Of a stretch of 64,000 nucleotides of DNA, positions 22,569 through 34,066 are shown one piece after another. Location of the stretch: contig OX375881.1 of assembly GCA_947359465.1 (NCBI GenBank), positions 31,413,742 to 31,477,741 of the forward strand, in the 5' to 3' direction. How positions within the stretch are numbered: the first letter of the stretch is position 1; every line of letters starts with the position of its first letter. The notes under the pieces were generated by a model. That model worked only from the letters and a program-made list of their open reading frames with translations, did no database searches and was not told the DNA's origin. A program made the position numbers and the translations under genes. The DNA comes from Metellina segmentata (taxonomy: Eukaryota > Arthropoda > Arachnida > Araneae > Tetragnathidae).

Positions 22569-23560
22569 CAGGGTTGGCGAACCTATGACCCGCGGGTCAG
22601 ACACTGACCCACGTAATCTTTTTAAATGACCCACGTGTTGATTTTCATAAACTTATCATCATCATTTCATCCTATACATAAAGGCCGACCAACCGGTATA
22701 GTGGTTAAGGTGTTAGCCTCTAGATCGGAAGGCTCCTGGTTCGAATCCGGGTGCGGGCATGGATGTTTGTAAACGTATGGTGTAGAGGCGGCTGGTGCAC
22801 CTTAAATCTGTCGTGGCCGAAAGTCCTCACGTTGGGTTGGCGTGGAAGTTTGGAGAGTGGGGTGCCAGCTCAGGTGTTGCTTCGTCATCTGACCGTGGTT
22901 CAAAATTACGAGGTGTTGTCCTCGAATCTTTCCCTTAAGGGACTGATTCCGGACCGTCGTCAATAGCCCGTTGTGTTGCTCTAGTACGACGTTAACTTAA
23001 ATTACCATTACCATTACCTATACATAAAGAATTTTAATTATTTTTCGAACCCCTCTTTTAAAAAATATGAAGGAAATACAAGTGTTAATAAAGAACTTAA
23101 AAAAAATGCATAAATGATTTTCATAAAATGTTTTAGGTTTATTAATTATACACAATGCTGTTTTTTAAGATTTATATGAGAATATTAGGATATTTATGAC
23201 CAAACTTGGTATCTTTACTAGGGATTTGGAAATGAAAATCACGAAATATTTTCCTCAATTACAAAACATTTTAAAAACACGATAACAGTGGAAAATACGC
23301 TTGGCGTTCAAGAAAATGTAATCAAAAAATATTTAATGATTATACAGGAAACAAAAAACAACCTTGAGTTGACATTTAATCAATTCAAAAGTATGGAAAA
23401 TACAGTTAACTTTATTTTATATCCATACAAAACGAAATTCGAAACAATGGAGTTAAACGAATTTAAGTGGCTAGTTATCCATAATTTAGAAATGGAATTA
23501 GTTGAATATATTTCGACGCAGCATAGTTTGGAAAAATAAATTTAAAACTTGATTTCCGAA
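22569..23560 (+). pseudogene. hAT-3 relic carrying a SINE
   Basis: The terminus CAGGGTTGGCGAACCTATGA with an inner GACCCGCGGGTC palindrome begins at 22569. A SINE-A is inserted at 22684-23016. An 83-codon frame (23288-23539) reads ILYPYKTKFETMELNEFKWL then LEMELVEYISTQHSLEK. This matches the region of BED-type hAT transposases where an NPF-like turn is followed by an LE-x-EL-x-x-LQ helix upstream of the dimerisation domain. The catalytic parts are missing, and the far terminus was not found. Confidence 0.58.
22684..23016 (+). mobile_element. full-length SINE-A, head type 1, with 13-bp TSD
   Basis: Flanked by the direct repeat CCTATACATAAAG (22671-22683 and 23017-23029), which defines the element exactly. 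It has the A box TATAGTGGTTAAGG (22697-22710) and the B box GGTTCGAATCC (22738-22748). The body ends ACGACGTTAACTTAAATTACC with a (CCATTA)n-type tail. The TSD length indicates LINE-mediated retroposition. This is the reference copy for the family in the window. Confidence 0.93.
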
Positions 23561-25193
23561 GTAGAAGGGAAAATGTCTGAAATCAGTGCAAATTAAAACC
23601 TGTTTTGTGGCTTTTTAGATGTGTCTTTTTAGTCAAAGTTCTTTGCGGGGTAAAACAACACTACAGTATTAGGAAAACTTGCAATTCTTCGGGTTAATCT
23701 ACTTAGGAAACCTAAAAAATGCCGTCATGAATCAATATGAAATACTATGTCAATGTTTTGGGTCTTACGGAAACGATAGAAAAAGATTCACACAAAAAAT
23801 AATGGTCTCCCATCTGAACTAGGATCAGCAGGATCTTCCTTTGGTATATGAAACATGATCTTAGGGTAAAAAAAATAAACACGCGCTCTTATACGTATTG
23901 ATTTAGATATCATCCTTTGTAATCAGAGAATGCTGCAAGCACTGATCCTGGACTGAACATTTAGCAAATGAGAATGATCATATGCAACTAAGGTTCCTAT
24001 TTGATAACCAAATGATTCATTGTGTGTCTGAAACTCATCTACTGTACTTTTCTGGGAACGTTGAATTTTGAATCTATATAAATAAGAATGGAGTGTTTGT
24101 CCATGGAATATTTTCGACCCTTTTCAAGTTTTCTATCCATTTTGAACCTTTATGTATGCAAAATCCGTCTCTTGCACGTTTGGTGTATACCTGTTCATTC
24201 TGTCTATGTGTGCCCGTGCTACGTCCAAATAGTTGAATATATTTTCCAGAAACTTTGCATACTGTGAGTACTTATATTCATTTTGTGAGTGAACTTGGTT
24301 GCGTAAGTCTGTCTTTCCGTCTTCCTGTTCTATTTCGATTTTGTATTTGTGTGTTTGTACTGGAATTACATAAATTTTATTCCATAAATTAGAATAAATT
24401 TTTTTTTACTTTATGCATCATATATTAGTTTAGTGAATACAATTAAAGTTTTTTTTTTTTTTTTTTACCAATATAGATAAGTTTTATCCTAAACCATCCG
24501 AGTAAATATACTTTAATCAATCATAATTTTGCAGTTTTGTTGTAGAGGTACATTGAGCATTGCCATTACTTTTATTGTTTTACCAGTGCTGCTGAATAAT
24601 CACTTATTTTTCCAAAATTATTTTTAAGGAATTTAAATTCTAATAGTTTATTTGTTTGGGGATTTTTTTTCTTTACGAAATATAAAATATTCTGAATGCT
24701 GGGAACAGACGATAAAGACAAAAAACTTTGTAAATAAAAATGCAGATTAAGACCTTTTAAAATAGGACTGGTAACTAATGGCAACCTTGGTACTTTTTTT
24801 AATTGTTTGCTTTTCACAAAATTTGTGTCTATTATATTCTAAAAATCTGTATGTAGTGAAAATCAAATACATTTATTACTTTTCGTTCGAAGTTTATTAA
24901 TATTCTATTTCAAGATGATATATTTTTTTAAATTCGATGTTTTTCTTTCAAAAACTGTAATAAAGGTAATTAATGGTTTAGTTAGTTTAAAAAACATTTT
25001 AATCATTGTATGATAATTTTGGGAAACGCATTTGTTTTTAAATGACATACAAGGAATTTATATGCAAACTCTGAACTGTTATATGCATTCTGGGTAAAAT
25101 TGGCACTCACTAGAGACTTTAATATCTCTTACTAAAATTTATTTTACAAAAATGTTAAACAAGACATTTATTTACATTTGGCTAGTTCCATGC

Positions 25194-25610
25194 GTGACTC
25201 ACACTACAAGTGAGCTAAACTTAAATCTTAAAGCTACCATAAAAAAATTAATATTACAATAAAATGAGATTTGCAACTTGTTTTACTTTATAGTTAAGGT
25301 TTAATTTTTATATATATTAGCTACTAAATTTCATTTATCTTACTGAGTATTCTCTGCACATGGGGAAAACTGAGCTGTGACTCACACTACATGAAAGGGA
25401 AGTGATACTTTGATTAAGTACAAAAACTCTTATTTCTTCGTCTGTTGATTATCAAAAAATTTTGTTTTAAAATTATTGTTGCTTCAAATAATTGTACTTT
25501 AATAGCATATTATTAATAGATTAATTAATTATATAATTAATTTATAACATGACATTTTGTTTGTGACTCACACTACATCGCAAATGTGACCCCACACTAC
25601 ACTTCACAAA
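25194..25610. repeat. spaced GTGACTCACACTAC motif
   Basis: The word GTGACTCACACTAC starts at 25194, 25377 and 25563, and a degenerate GTGACCCCACACTAC follows near 25586. Spacing of the first three is 183 and 186 bp, although the intervening sequences are not obviously alike. TGACTCA is an AP-1-type site. It is either the remains of a ~185-bp repeat or spaced sites. Confidence 0.5.
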
Positions 25611-25611
25611 A

Positions 25612-25745
25612 ACATTTTTATTGACAATTGAAACACTAAGAAAACATATATTAGAAACATTTTTATTGACTGTTGAAACACTAAGAAAACATACATTAGA
25701 AACATTTTTCTTAATCTTGCATAGTAAAATATAGAAAACATACTA
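25612..25745. repeat. 45-bp short tandem, about 2.5 units
   Basis: Units of AACATTTTTATTGAC followed by TGAAACACTAAGAAAACATA repeat twice, and a partial third ends near 25705. Confidence 0.7.
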
Positions 25746-26368
25746 TCCCATTTTTAAGTCATTGAACTTAACATTTAAAAATGTCTAGTGCATTCGTTTA
25801 TCAAATGCTTTTTCATGGAGTCTATTTACTGAATGATCACTAAAATCGATTTCAGATATGTCCTCTGTTTTAGGTCAAGAAAATTTTAAAGTGTCTTTAT
25901 CAAAGCGCAAAAATTGAATTGTGAGTGTGATTGATATGAACGCACTTTCTTCCATGTGGATATAAACTCTACTTTTGATTCCGGGTATTGCCAAATTCTA
26001 AAACATAAACTTTGTGTCCACTTTTGAATACAAAAGTTTGACCTATTAAGTACATAATTTTTTAGAAAAAATGAATAAAAATCGAATTTCAAAATTCTGT
26101 GTTATGGTGTACTTTGGCATGGAATTAGCCATTTGTGATATTGTGTTTTTAACAATTGTGTACCCATATTAGAGTGTGGTAGTTGTTACACATAATCTCT
26201 CAATAATAGGAATTGCAATTTATTAACGAAAGCGGAAGTTAGTTGACCAATTCCACCCGAGTAACGGCGGGTAATTTTGTAGTACAAAGTAGCATAAATA
26301 AAATTTAATACAAAAATATCATTAATGATTAGGCTGGGGCTGTTCTTTCTTATCGCAAAGCATATTTA

Positions 26369-27773
26369 CACTCATTGCCATAAAAATTTGCGCACCAAGA
26401 AAAAGTCGTCAAAATAAAATGAAATTTTACACATGTAAGTACTACTTTGATATAAGTAAGTGATTAGAAAATCAAAGAAAAAGGATCATTTATTGCAGAA
26501 GAAAGTACAATTGAACGGAAGTTTTAGTATTCTGTTGGACCCCCTCTAGAGCGAATGCACGATGCGATACGAGCGGGCATTGAGGCATGCAAGTTCCGTA
26601 TGATATTCTGAGACATCTCGTTCCACAGTTGCTGTAAACGCGCCTCTGGTTCGACCAAACTCGTAGGGTGTCCAACTTGCCGTCCCAAATGATCCCAGAT
26701 AGGCTCGATTGGTGACAAATCTGGGGATCGAGCAGGCCAGGGAAGGGTGGTAATGTGGCAGAGGCAGTCTTGTGACATCCTTGCTGTGTGTGGCCGAGAA
26801 TAGTCTTGTTGAAAAATGGCTCCTGGGAGCCCTGCCATGAGTGGCATCACATGTAGCTGAAGGATGTCATGGACGTACCGCTGGGCTGTCATTGTGGCAT
26901 GGATCAATATTAGTGGTGACCGTGTATCGTAAGCAATGGCACCCCATACCATCACACCAGCTGTGGGAGCGGTGTGTCGCTGTAAAGCGAAGGCGGGATC
27001 GATGCGTTCACCATGGGGCCTACACACGAACACGATTGTCATCACTGCTCAAATTGAATCTAGATTCGTCGCTGAAGACGACCTGGTTCCATTCCGTTGC
27101 AGTCCAATCCCGTCGTGCGCGACACCACTCCAAACGGAGGCGTCGGTGGGTGGATGTCATTGGCAGTACACGTAATGGGCGCCGCGATATCAGATGTCTT
27201 TCAGCCAGGCGCCTTGCGATGGTTCGGGAAGACACAAGGGCCCGTAGTGAAGGTGCTGCCTGTGTTTGGATAGCGGCCAATGAGGTAGTTGGCTCTACGC
27301 GTGCGTTTCGTATGATGTGACGGTCATCTCGACGACTGGTCTGTCGAGGGCGTAATGAGCCTGGTCGCCGTGTAAATGACGTCTCTTCTGTTCACTGGTC
27401 CCAACACCTCCTCACAGTAAAATCAGAACGGCCTACTTCATGAGCTACTTGCCGAATTAACCACCCAGCTTCCATCATCCCGATGATCTTCCGCTCTCGA
27501 ACTCTGACAGCTGCTCATATTGTCTTTGATGGCGGCGTAACGGCATGTCCACCTCAGCGTTTCCTTTGCAAAAGATTTACACTCAAACAAGCTCTGCTTA
27601 CCTGTTTTATACTCCAAGGAGAACGAAGTTCAACGCCCTCTTGTGACATTACGCAATGCGCAATCACGCTGCACTTCTAATCATTTACATATCTGGCTGA
27701 CATGTACCTTCATTCCAAGTTTCGTTACGATCCCACAATTATTTCTTGGTGCGCAAATGTTTATGGCAATGAG
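26369..27773 (-). mobile_element. Tc1 transposon, right-arm copy
   Basis: Mirrored copy of the left-arm element with the same ends (CACTCATTGCCATAAAAATT and CAAATGTTTATGGCAATGAG) and flanking TA. It lacks the 14-bp deletion of the left copy, so it is the better-preserved one. Confidence 0.88.
26524..27546 (-). pseudogene. Tc1 transposase pseudogene, right arm
   Basis: Start codon region ATGCCGTTACGCCG at 27546 and stop after GGPTEY at 26524; the span equals the usual ~340-codon Tc1 transposase. Motifs are RRLAERHLISRRPLR (HTH region), FSDESRFNL, FQQDYSRPHTARM (second Asp, flanked by unusual Tyr-Ser) and SPIEPIWDHLG. It shares the one-base loss near the N-terminus and the two-base loss after RVRV with the left copy. 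These break the frame, so the protein cannot be made intact. Confidence 0.82.
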
Positions 27774-27775
27774 TA

Positions 27776-29231
27776 ATGGTTGAATGAATAATCCGGAGTA
27801 ATGGTTGAAATTTCCAAAAGAATTTCATCATTTGCATCCAACATGTTTCTGTATTTAGTATTTGTTGCTTCGTACAGAGAGAAAGATCTTTCACATATAT
27901 ACGTTGACACAAACGACATTAAGTATTTTACACAGCTCGTTTAGCAGTCTCTGAATATTCATTTACAATTTAAAGCCAAAAATGCATAATATCAGCTTGA
28001 GTAAATGTTGTTCTTAATAAGGAGTCGGTTGATATATCAATGTGTTGCTTGCTCTGTTTTACTGGCTAATGAGAGATCACAAGATTCTTCGAAAGGGTTT
28101 TGAATCCAAGATGATTTTTCTTTTGGGTCAAGAAAATATTCCATAAATGTTTCTTGTAAACCTGATGAATGCTGCAGTAAATTATATTTGACAATTTGAT
28201 TGAGCTTAGCGCTGTTGATTATTAAAATATTGTGTAATTAAGAAAGCATTCAGAGTTTCCTCTTAAAATACAATCTGTCTCAAATTTCAACTTGAGAATA
28301 GTAACATATATTTTATTTTGTATTTTGATGAAAATAAGGATATTTGTCGTTTGGAGAGAGGGAAGTGTTTAGTTCATTAAAATACGCACAAATATCTAAA
28401 AGAAATGTCATTTTCTGAATCCAATCCGCTTTATTTAATTGCTAAGCCATTTCAAACGCATGTTCAGTTAAGAACATTCTTATTTCATCTTTTAATTCAC
28501 AAAATCTTGTCAACACATTTCCACGAGATAACCATCGAACGTCCGTGTGAAGCAATAGTGTCTTATGTAGACTACCCATATTTTCACATAATAAGGTGAA
28601 AATTCTTCATTCAATGGCCTTGATTTGATAGAATTTACAATTTTAACTCAATCATGAACAGCTTTTAGTTCTTCTGGCATTTACTTTTCTGCAAGATCCT
28701 GCCGATGAAGACAGCAATGGGTGTTACTAATGTGAGGATTTTGCTGTTTAATGCGTACAAATACGCTCTTCATATTACCAAGCATTGCCTAGGCTCCATA
28801 AGTACATACTTGATGACATAAATACCAAGATATTTCGTACTTCTCGAAGTATGAATCAATCAATTTAAAAACTTCTTCGCCTGCTGTTTTGCAGGGAAGA
28901 GCTTTGCAAGTAAGCATATCTTCTTGAGCAGCAATTTCACAAATATATCACACAATAAGACGAGTAAAATCGCTAATCTAGCGACATCTGTGGATTCGAC
29001 CAGTTTAAGGGTAAATCCATACTCAGAATTTTTCAAACGTTTTAGGAGTTCCAGTTAACAGTAATTTGATATGACCTTAACGTGCCTGTTGTGTTATCGG
29101 CAGTTATGGATATTTGTTTGATTAATTGTTGAATTTCGTCTCAGTAGTCTGTCCCATAAACGCGCAGGAACCCTTCGAAACTTTTTCGGAACCCAGGGGT
29201 TCCGCGAAACAACACAGGTCGTAGAACCCTG
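27776..29231 (-). pseudogene. hAT-2 relic, right copy
   Basis: Mirror of 16234-17690, with terminus CAGGGTTCTACGACCTGTG ending at 29231. Both copies keep the same stops inside the DGA, RWLSRG and C-terminal segments, so decay largely preceded the duplication. A few substitutions distinguish the arms, for example near 28850. Confidence 0.78.
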
Positions 29232-29919
29232 CAGTAGAACAAGTGTTGCCAGTTTTCTCAGTTTTGCTTTAGCGGCGCACATTTTATTGTCTGCCACGGC
29301 GCTCAGTGATATTTTGTTTTTTTAAATTTCATTTTATTTATTACACACCTTTGACATGTCACTCTCAAGACCAGATAAGAAGAGAAAAGTGTACTTCGAA
29401 TGTCGTGCTTGCTTTTAAAGCAGAACGGAGTGTGAATTATTTTTCGTGTAACTATATGACAAAGATTTTTTTGTTTATTATATAATGACGTAATAGCTTG
29501 TGAAAAGTGTACAATATATACGTCGTCATTACCGAAGTAAACACGTGACAGAATATTCGAAACTCACAGAAAATCAACGATCTCTAAAATTGGAAAGTTT
29601 AAGGCCCGGTGCGCACATCCGGTTTTTCAATGTGCGGCGCCGCTGCCGCAACGCAAGTGCGGTCTGAGATACATTAGATCCGATGGAGCAGTGCACACAT
29701 GCCTCCAGCGCCGCTGGGGCGACGCACGTCCAACTTGCGTGCAATTTGTACCGCAGTTCCCCACTGCGCCGCACGTTCGACGCACATGAGTCTCCGTTCT
29801 GAAGTGCTTTGTTTTCATAAACAAATGGTATATAAATAATAATTAATAAATGGTTGTATGCAGTAACGTTTTTTTTGTTTCAAAATATACTTTTTTTTAC
29901 ACCAAGTAAGCGAAATAAA

Positions 29920-30104
29920 TGTTGAGATATAATTATTCAAGTTAGTTAATCTGGAATGGCAACACTAGACTACTTGTTTACCTTCTGAAGCATGTGCTTA
30001 CTGCTTGTCTAGTTGCCTGTTGTGTGTGATGTATTTATTAGATATTTAAATAAACCTATTTAGCCGAGTAAAACTCTGCGTTATCTCTGTACTAAAATCC
30101 TACA
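29920..30104 (+). repeat. copia 5' LTR
   Basis: 185 bp, TG...CA. Carries the AATAAA word within ATTTAAATAAACC near 30047-30055, a likely polyadenylation signal. It differs from the 3' LTR at three sites (GGAATGGC/GGAGTGGC, TTAGATAT/TTAAATAT, AATCCTACA/AATTCTACA). Confidence 0.95.
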
Positions 30105-30118
30105 GGTCATGTGCCCAG
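30105..30118 (+). promoter_or_regulatory. copia primer-binding site (internal initiator tRNA-Met)
   Basis: GGTCATGTGCCCAG lies immediately after the 5' LTR. It pairs, with two mismatches, with the anticodon-stem/loop region of initiator tRNA-Met (CTGGGCCCATAACC). This is the half-tRNA priming mode known for Drosophila copia, not priming from the tRNA 3' CCA end. The tRNA sequence is recalled, not checked. Confidence 0.7.
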
Positions 30119-30184
30119 ATTATCGTTTCGTGGCTAAATGAAATAGAAGTAAAAAGTTCCAGGCAACGCTAAAAACAACTAAAA

Positions 30185-33100
30185 ATGGCTAACGTATCGG
30201 AAGACTTGAGCAGTATTGATAAACTGAAAAACAAAAGTGATTTTCCAGTGTGGAAGTTTCAAGTGACTATACTTTTTAAATCCCATTCTTTATTTGACAT
30301 CGTAAGCGGAACGGAATCAAAAGAAGGCTTAGTTGATGCGGCATTTCGTTCGTGGGTGAAAAGAGATGCGCAAGCACAAAGAATTATTGTGACAAGTATC
30401 GATAAAAAGGTGATGATGCATATTTTAAATTGCGGAAACAGTTGCGAGATGTACAAAAAACTTTGTTCAATATATGAACGGGATTCTGAGCAGCAAAAGT
30501 GTAATCTGTTGCAAGAATTCTTCAACTACAATATGGATTCTGAATCGGATCTTGCCACCCATATCAGTAAGTTAGAAAACATTGCATTCCGTTTAAAAAC
30601 ACTTGACAAGAACATAGATGACGAAATGATTGTATCGAAGATTCTATCAACTCTTCCAGAAAAGTATAAACACTTCCGAAGTGCATGGGATTCCACAAAC
30701 AAAGAAGACAAGACCTTAGAAAACCTAACAGCTCGGTTATTAAATGAAGAAAACTCAAGTAAAATTCCAGAAGTGCAAGAGAGTGTTGCATTTAAAGTCC
30801 ATGAAAAAAAATGCTTCAAATGCAACAGCGGAGATCACCTTGCCAGATCCTGTCCTAAAATTAAGATACAAGAAAAATATGGTAAAGAAAGAAAATGTTT
30901 TAAATGTAACAGTTCTTCGCATTTTGCCAAAGATTGCAGGAACCAGAGAAATCAACCCCATTGCAGCATTTGTAGAAAAACTAATCATATTGAAAAAGAC
31001 TGTTTTTTTAGAAATAATGCCAATGGAAGAAAACAAGTTTCCTTTCTTGCTCCTAATGGAAGTTCTACAAACAAATGGGTTGTGGACTCGGGATCTTCAA
31101 GTCACATGGTTAATTCTGAAACACTATTGGAAGGTCCATTAAAAATCTCGACTGAAATCGGTCTTGCCAAGAATTCAGAAGTGATGGAAGCGAAAAGTGT
31201 TGGAAGTATCAAAGCAGAGGGTTGCATATTAAATCAAGTGTTATATGTTCCTGAACTGTCTAAAAATTTACTGTCTGTAAATGCTATTACTAAAAACAAA
31301 GGAAAAGTGAAATTTGTTGAAGATAGAGTTGAAATTTCCAAACAAGGTGAAATTGTGTTGAAAGGGTATAAAAATGAAATAGGACTCTATGAAATTGATC
31401 TGAATAAACAAAATGAAGCATTGTTGACAGAGAGTAAAAATTATGCAGACACATGGCATCGTAAACTTGGACATTTGTGTGAAAATAACATGAAACTTCT
31501 TTTGAAGCATTCAAAAGGCATGAAGCTGTCAGAAAAAGAAATAAAAGGTATGTCTAATTCTTGTGAAGTATGCCTAAAAGCTAAACAAGTCAGACTTCCT
31601 TTTAAATCTGAAAGAACTAGAGCTACAAGACCATTGCAAATAATACATACAGATATATGTGGGCCTATAGAAGTTGAAACATGGGACAGAAATAGATATT
31701 TTTTGACTTGCTTAGATGATTATACACATTTTGTTATGGTATTTTTGATTAAAAACAAATATGAAGCTCTCAATGTCCTAAAAGAGTATACAGAAGAAGC
31801 TGAAGCAAAATGGTCACTTCGTGTAGCTAAAATACGTTGTGATAATGGAGGCGAATATACTTCAAATGAAATGAGAAGTTGGTGCAAGTCAAAGGGTATC
31901 AAGTTAGATTACACAACTCCACATACACCACAATTAAATGGAAAAGCTGAACGCTTGAATCGAACCTTGCTTGAGAAAACTCGGGCATTGATTTTTGATT
32001 CTGGCCTTAAGAAATTAATGTGGGGTGAAGCATTAAGAACTGCATCATATCTAATAAACCGCAGTCCAACAGAAGCTACTGAGGTAACACCTGCTGAAAT
32101 GTGGTACCAAAATAAGCCTGATTTGTCCAGATTGCAAATATTTGGAAGTGTGGCTTATGCAAAAAAACTTGGTCACCTAAAAAAGTTGGACTGTAGAAGT
32201 AACAAACTTATTTTTGTTGGATATACTCACAATGGCTATCGGCTGTGGGATGAAGAGAAAAGAAGAATAGAAATTTCAAGAGATGTGGTATTTCTTGTTC
32301 CAAGAACTGAAGAAAGAAATATTTTGTCTCTTCCAATTGATGTAGAAGAAAGTATGGAAGATTCCGAAGAATTGGTTCAGACAGATGAAGAAAATGAAGA
32401 GGAACTTGGACGAGGCAAAAGAATAAAGAAACCACCCACTCATCTCACTGATTATGTCTTACTTACATATGAAGAAGCAGTAAATGGCCCTGATAAAGAA
32501 AATTGGAAGAAAGCTATAGAAAATGAAAAGAAATCTCTAGAAAAAAATGAAACTTGGAAAATTGTGGATAGAAGTAGTGCTGGAAATAAAAAGATTCTAA
32601 GTAATAGATGGGTATTTAAAATTAAAGATGATGACACGTATAAAGCAAGATTAGTGGTCAGAGGATGTGAACAAAATTATGGAATAGATTATGAAGAGAC
32701 TTTTAGTCCTGTTGTGAACATAACATCCCTGCGAATTTTATTTGGATTGGCAGCAAATAGAGGATATCATATTATGCAATTTGACATCAAGACAGCATTT
32801 CTGTATGGAAAACTGGATGAGGAAATATTCATGAAAATGCCAGTGGGTTACAGTGATCAGTCTAAAATATGTAAGTTACAAAAATCATTATATGGTTTGA
32901 AACAAGCTCCTTTGAGGTGGAATAAAAGGCTAACTGACTTTTTGAAAAGTAAAAATTTTCGTCAAATTAAATCTGAACAATGTATTTTTGTGGGAACTGA
33001 CACAATATTGGCTTTTTATGTAGACGATGGAATTCTAATTGGGCCAGATAGATCCAAACTAGTTGAATACTTGGAAATCCTTCAAAAAGAGTTTGAAATG

Positions 33101-33949
33101 ACATCATATGATAAACCAGATTCATTTTTGGGAATTAGTATAGAATTAAATTCTGAAGCACTGAAAATTCACCAGGAAGCGTATGCGGGCCAAGTGCTAC
33201 AAAAATATAAAATGCAAGATGCAAAACCAATGAACACACCCATATTGAAGACTTCAGCTGATGATACTGAAAAACATGAAGAAATTGCTTTCCCTTTTCG
33301 AGAAGCTTTGGGAAGTCTTTTATATTTATCGTGGAGAACTAGACCAGATTTGGCTTTTGCAGTGAATTCTAACAGTCGTCATGTTGAAAATCCATCTAAT
33401 GAAGATGTTGTGAATCTAAAGAGAACTCTAAGATATCTAAAGGGAAGCATAAATTCAGGAATAAGCTACTCAAAAGAGAGCAGTGATAAAGAACTTATTG
33501 CATATTGTGACTCTGACTATGCTGGAGATAGTGAAACACGTAAAAGTACTACTGGATATGTGATCTATTTTTGTGGTGGACCAATAAGTTGGTGTTCTAG
33601 AAGACAGTCCATTGTAGCTACCTCAAGCACAGAGGCTGAATATATATCAGCAGCAGAATGTTGTAGAGAACTTGTGTATCTTAAAAGTTTAATTGAAGAA
33701 CTCACAAATGAAAAAATTTCTGTTACTTTAAATATTGATAACCAAAGTGCTATAAGTTTAATTAAAAATGGGGTATTTAATAAACGTAGTAAACACATAG
33801 ATGTTAGGTACCATTTCATAAAAGAAAAGGTAGATGAAGGTTTAATTAACATAAAGTATTGTCCTACTGACATACAAATTGCAGATATTTTCACTAAAGC
33901 TTTGGGATCTATTAAATTTCAGAAATTTAAAACTGAATTAGTAATATAA
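30185..33949 (+). CDS. copia Gag-Pol polyprotein, 1254 aa, intact
   Basis: One frame encodes everything needed for retrotransposition. It has a Gag-like capsid region (about 1-200); three CCHC zinc knuckles (C210, C238 and C260 starts, each C-x2-C-x4-H-x4-C) that bind RNA; an aspartic protease with DSGSSSH at 301; an integrase with an HHCC module (H425, H430, C460, C463) and D490, D553, E589 (the last two 35 residues apart); reverse transcriptase with D867 and YVDD at 945-948; and RNase H with D1109, E1150, D1185 and the conserved KHIDVRYHFI near the end. No stop or frameshift was seen and no frameshift signal is needed between gag and pol, as usual for copia. Length is typical. The start is the first ATG after the primer site. 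It is likely autonomous and recently active. Confidence 0.96.
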   Translation: MANVSEDLSSIDKLKNKSDFPVWKFQVTILFKSHSLFDIVSGTESKEGLVDAAFRSWVKRDAQAQRIIVTSIDKKVMMHILNCGNSCEMYKKLCSIYERDSEQQKCNLLQEFFNYNMDSESDLATHISKLENIAFRLKTLDKNIDDEMIVSKILSTLPEKYKHFRSAWDSTNKEDKTLENLTARLLNEENSSKIPEVQESVAFKVHEKKCFKCNSGDHLARSCPKIKIQEKYGKERKCFKCNSSSHFAKDCRNQRNQPHCSICRKTNHIEKDCFFRNNANGRKQVSFLAPNGSSTNKWVVDSGSSSHMVNSETLLEGPLKISTEIGLAKNSEVMEAKSVGSIKAEGCILNQVLYVPELSKNLLSVNAITKNKGKVKFVEDRVEISKQGEIVLKGYKNEIGLYEIDLNKQNEALLTESKNYADTWHRKLGHLCENNMKLLLKHSKGMKLSEKEIKGMSNSCEVCLKAKQVRLPFKSERTRATRPLQIIHTDICGPIEVETWDRNRYFLTCLDDYTHFVMVFLIKNKYEALNVLKEYTEEAEAKWSLRVAKIRCDNGGEYTSNEMRSWCKSKGIKLDYTTPHTPQLNGKAERLNRTLLEKTRALIFDSGLKKLMWGEALRTASYLINRSPTEATEVTPAEMWYQNKPDLSRLQIFGSVAYAKKLGHLKKLDCRSNKLIFVGYTHNGYRLWDEEKRRIEISRDVVFLVPRTEERNILSLPIDVEESMEDSEELVQTDEENEEELGRGKRIKKPPTHLTDYVLLTYEEAVNGPDKENWKKAIENEKKSLEKNETWKIVDRSSAGNKKILSNRWVFKIKDDDTYKARLVVRGCEQNYGIDYEETFSPVVNITSLRILFGLAANRGYHIMQFDIKTAFLYGKLDEEIFMKMPVGYSDQSKICKLQKSLYGLKQAPLRWNKRLTDFLKSKNFRQIKSEQCIFVGTDTILAFYVDDGILIGPDRSKLVEYLEILQKEFEMTSYDKPDSFLGISIELNSEALKIHQEAYAGQVLQKYKMQDAKPMNTPILKTSADDTEKHEEIAFPFREALGSLLYLSWRTRPDLAFAVNSNSRHVENPSNEDVVNLKRTLRYLKGSINSGISYSKESSDKELIAYCDSDYAGDSETRKSTTGYVIYFCGGPISWCSRRQSIVATSSTEAEYISAAECCRELVYLKSLIEELTNEKISVTLNIDNQSAISLIKNGVFNKRSKHIDVRYHFIKEKVDEGLINIKYCPTDIQIADIFTKALGSIKFQKFKTELVI

Positions 33950-34055
33950 CTTGATTACTGAAGTATAATAATTTAGTATTTCTAAATGTGTAAAATTGTG
34001 ATTAATTTTTTAGTCTTTGCTATGTTGTATTTTATGTTTATGAAAACTTTGATAA

Positions 34056-34066
34056 TTAAGGGAGTG
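34056..34066 (+). promoter_or_regulatory. copia polypurine tract
   Basis: The purine-rich AAGGGAGTG-type sequence directly before the 3' LTR TGTTGAG would prime plus-strand synthesis. Assigned by position and composition. Confidence 0.65.

Larger units (their letters stand above)
19184..26264. other. spacer of the large inverted repeat
   Basis: Single-copy spacer between the two arms. It contains SINE-A copies (19594-23016), a hAT-3 relic, short tandem repeats and long AT-rich stretches. No host gene is recognised. The junctions at both ends show abrupt loss of mirror identity. Confidence 0.75.
23561..26264. other. AT-rich spacer, no gene
   Basis: No supported coding sequence. An 81-codon minus-strand frame at 24572-24817 has no resemblance I can name. 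Contains the recurring GTGACTCACACTAC motif (25194-25610) and a short 45-bp tandem (25612-25745). Confidence 0.45.

Noticed and set aside
30259..33894. Several minus-strand frames of 60-109 codons within copia
   Set aside because: They are antisense shadows of the gag-pol frame.
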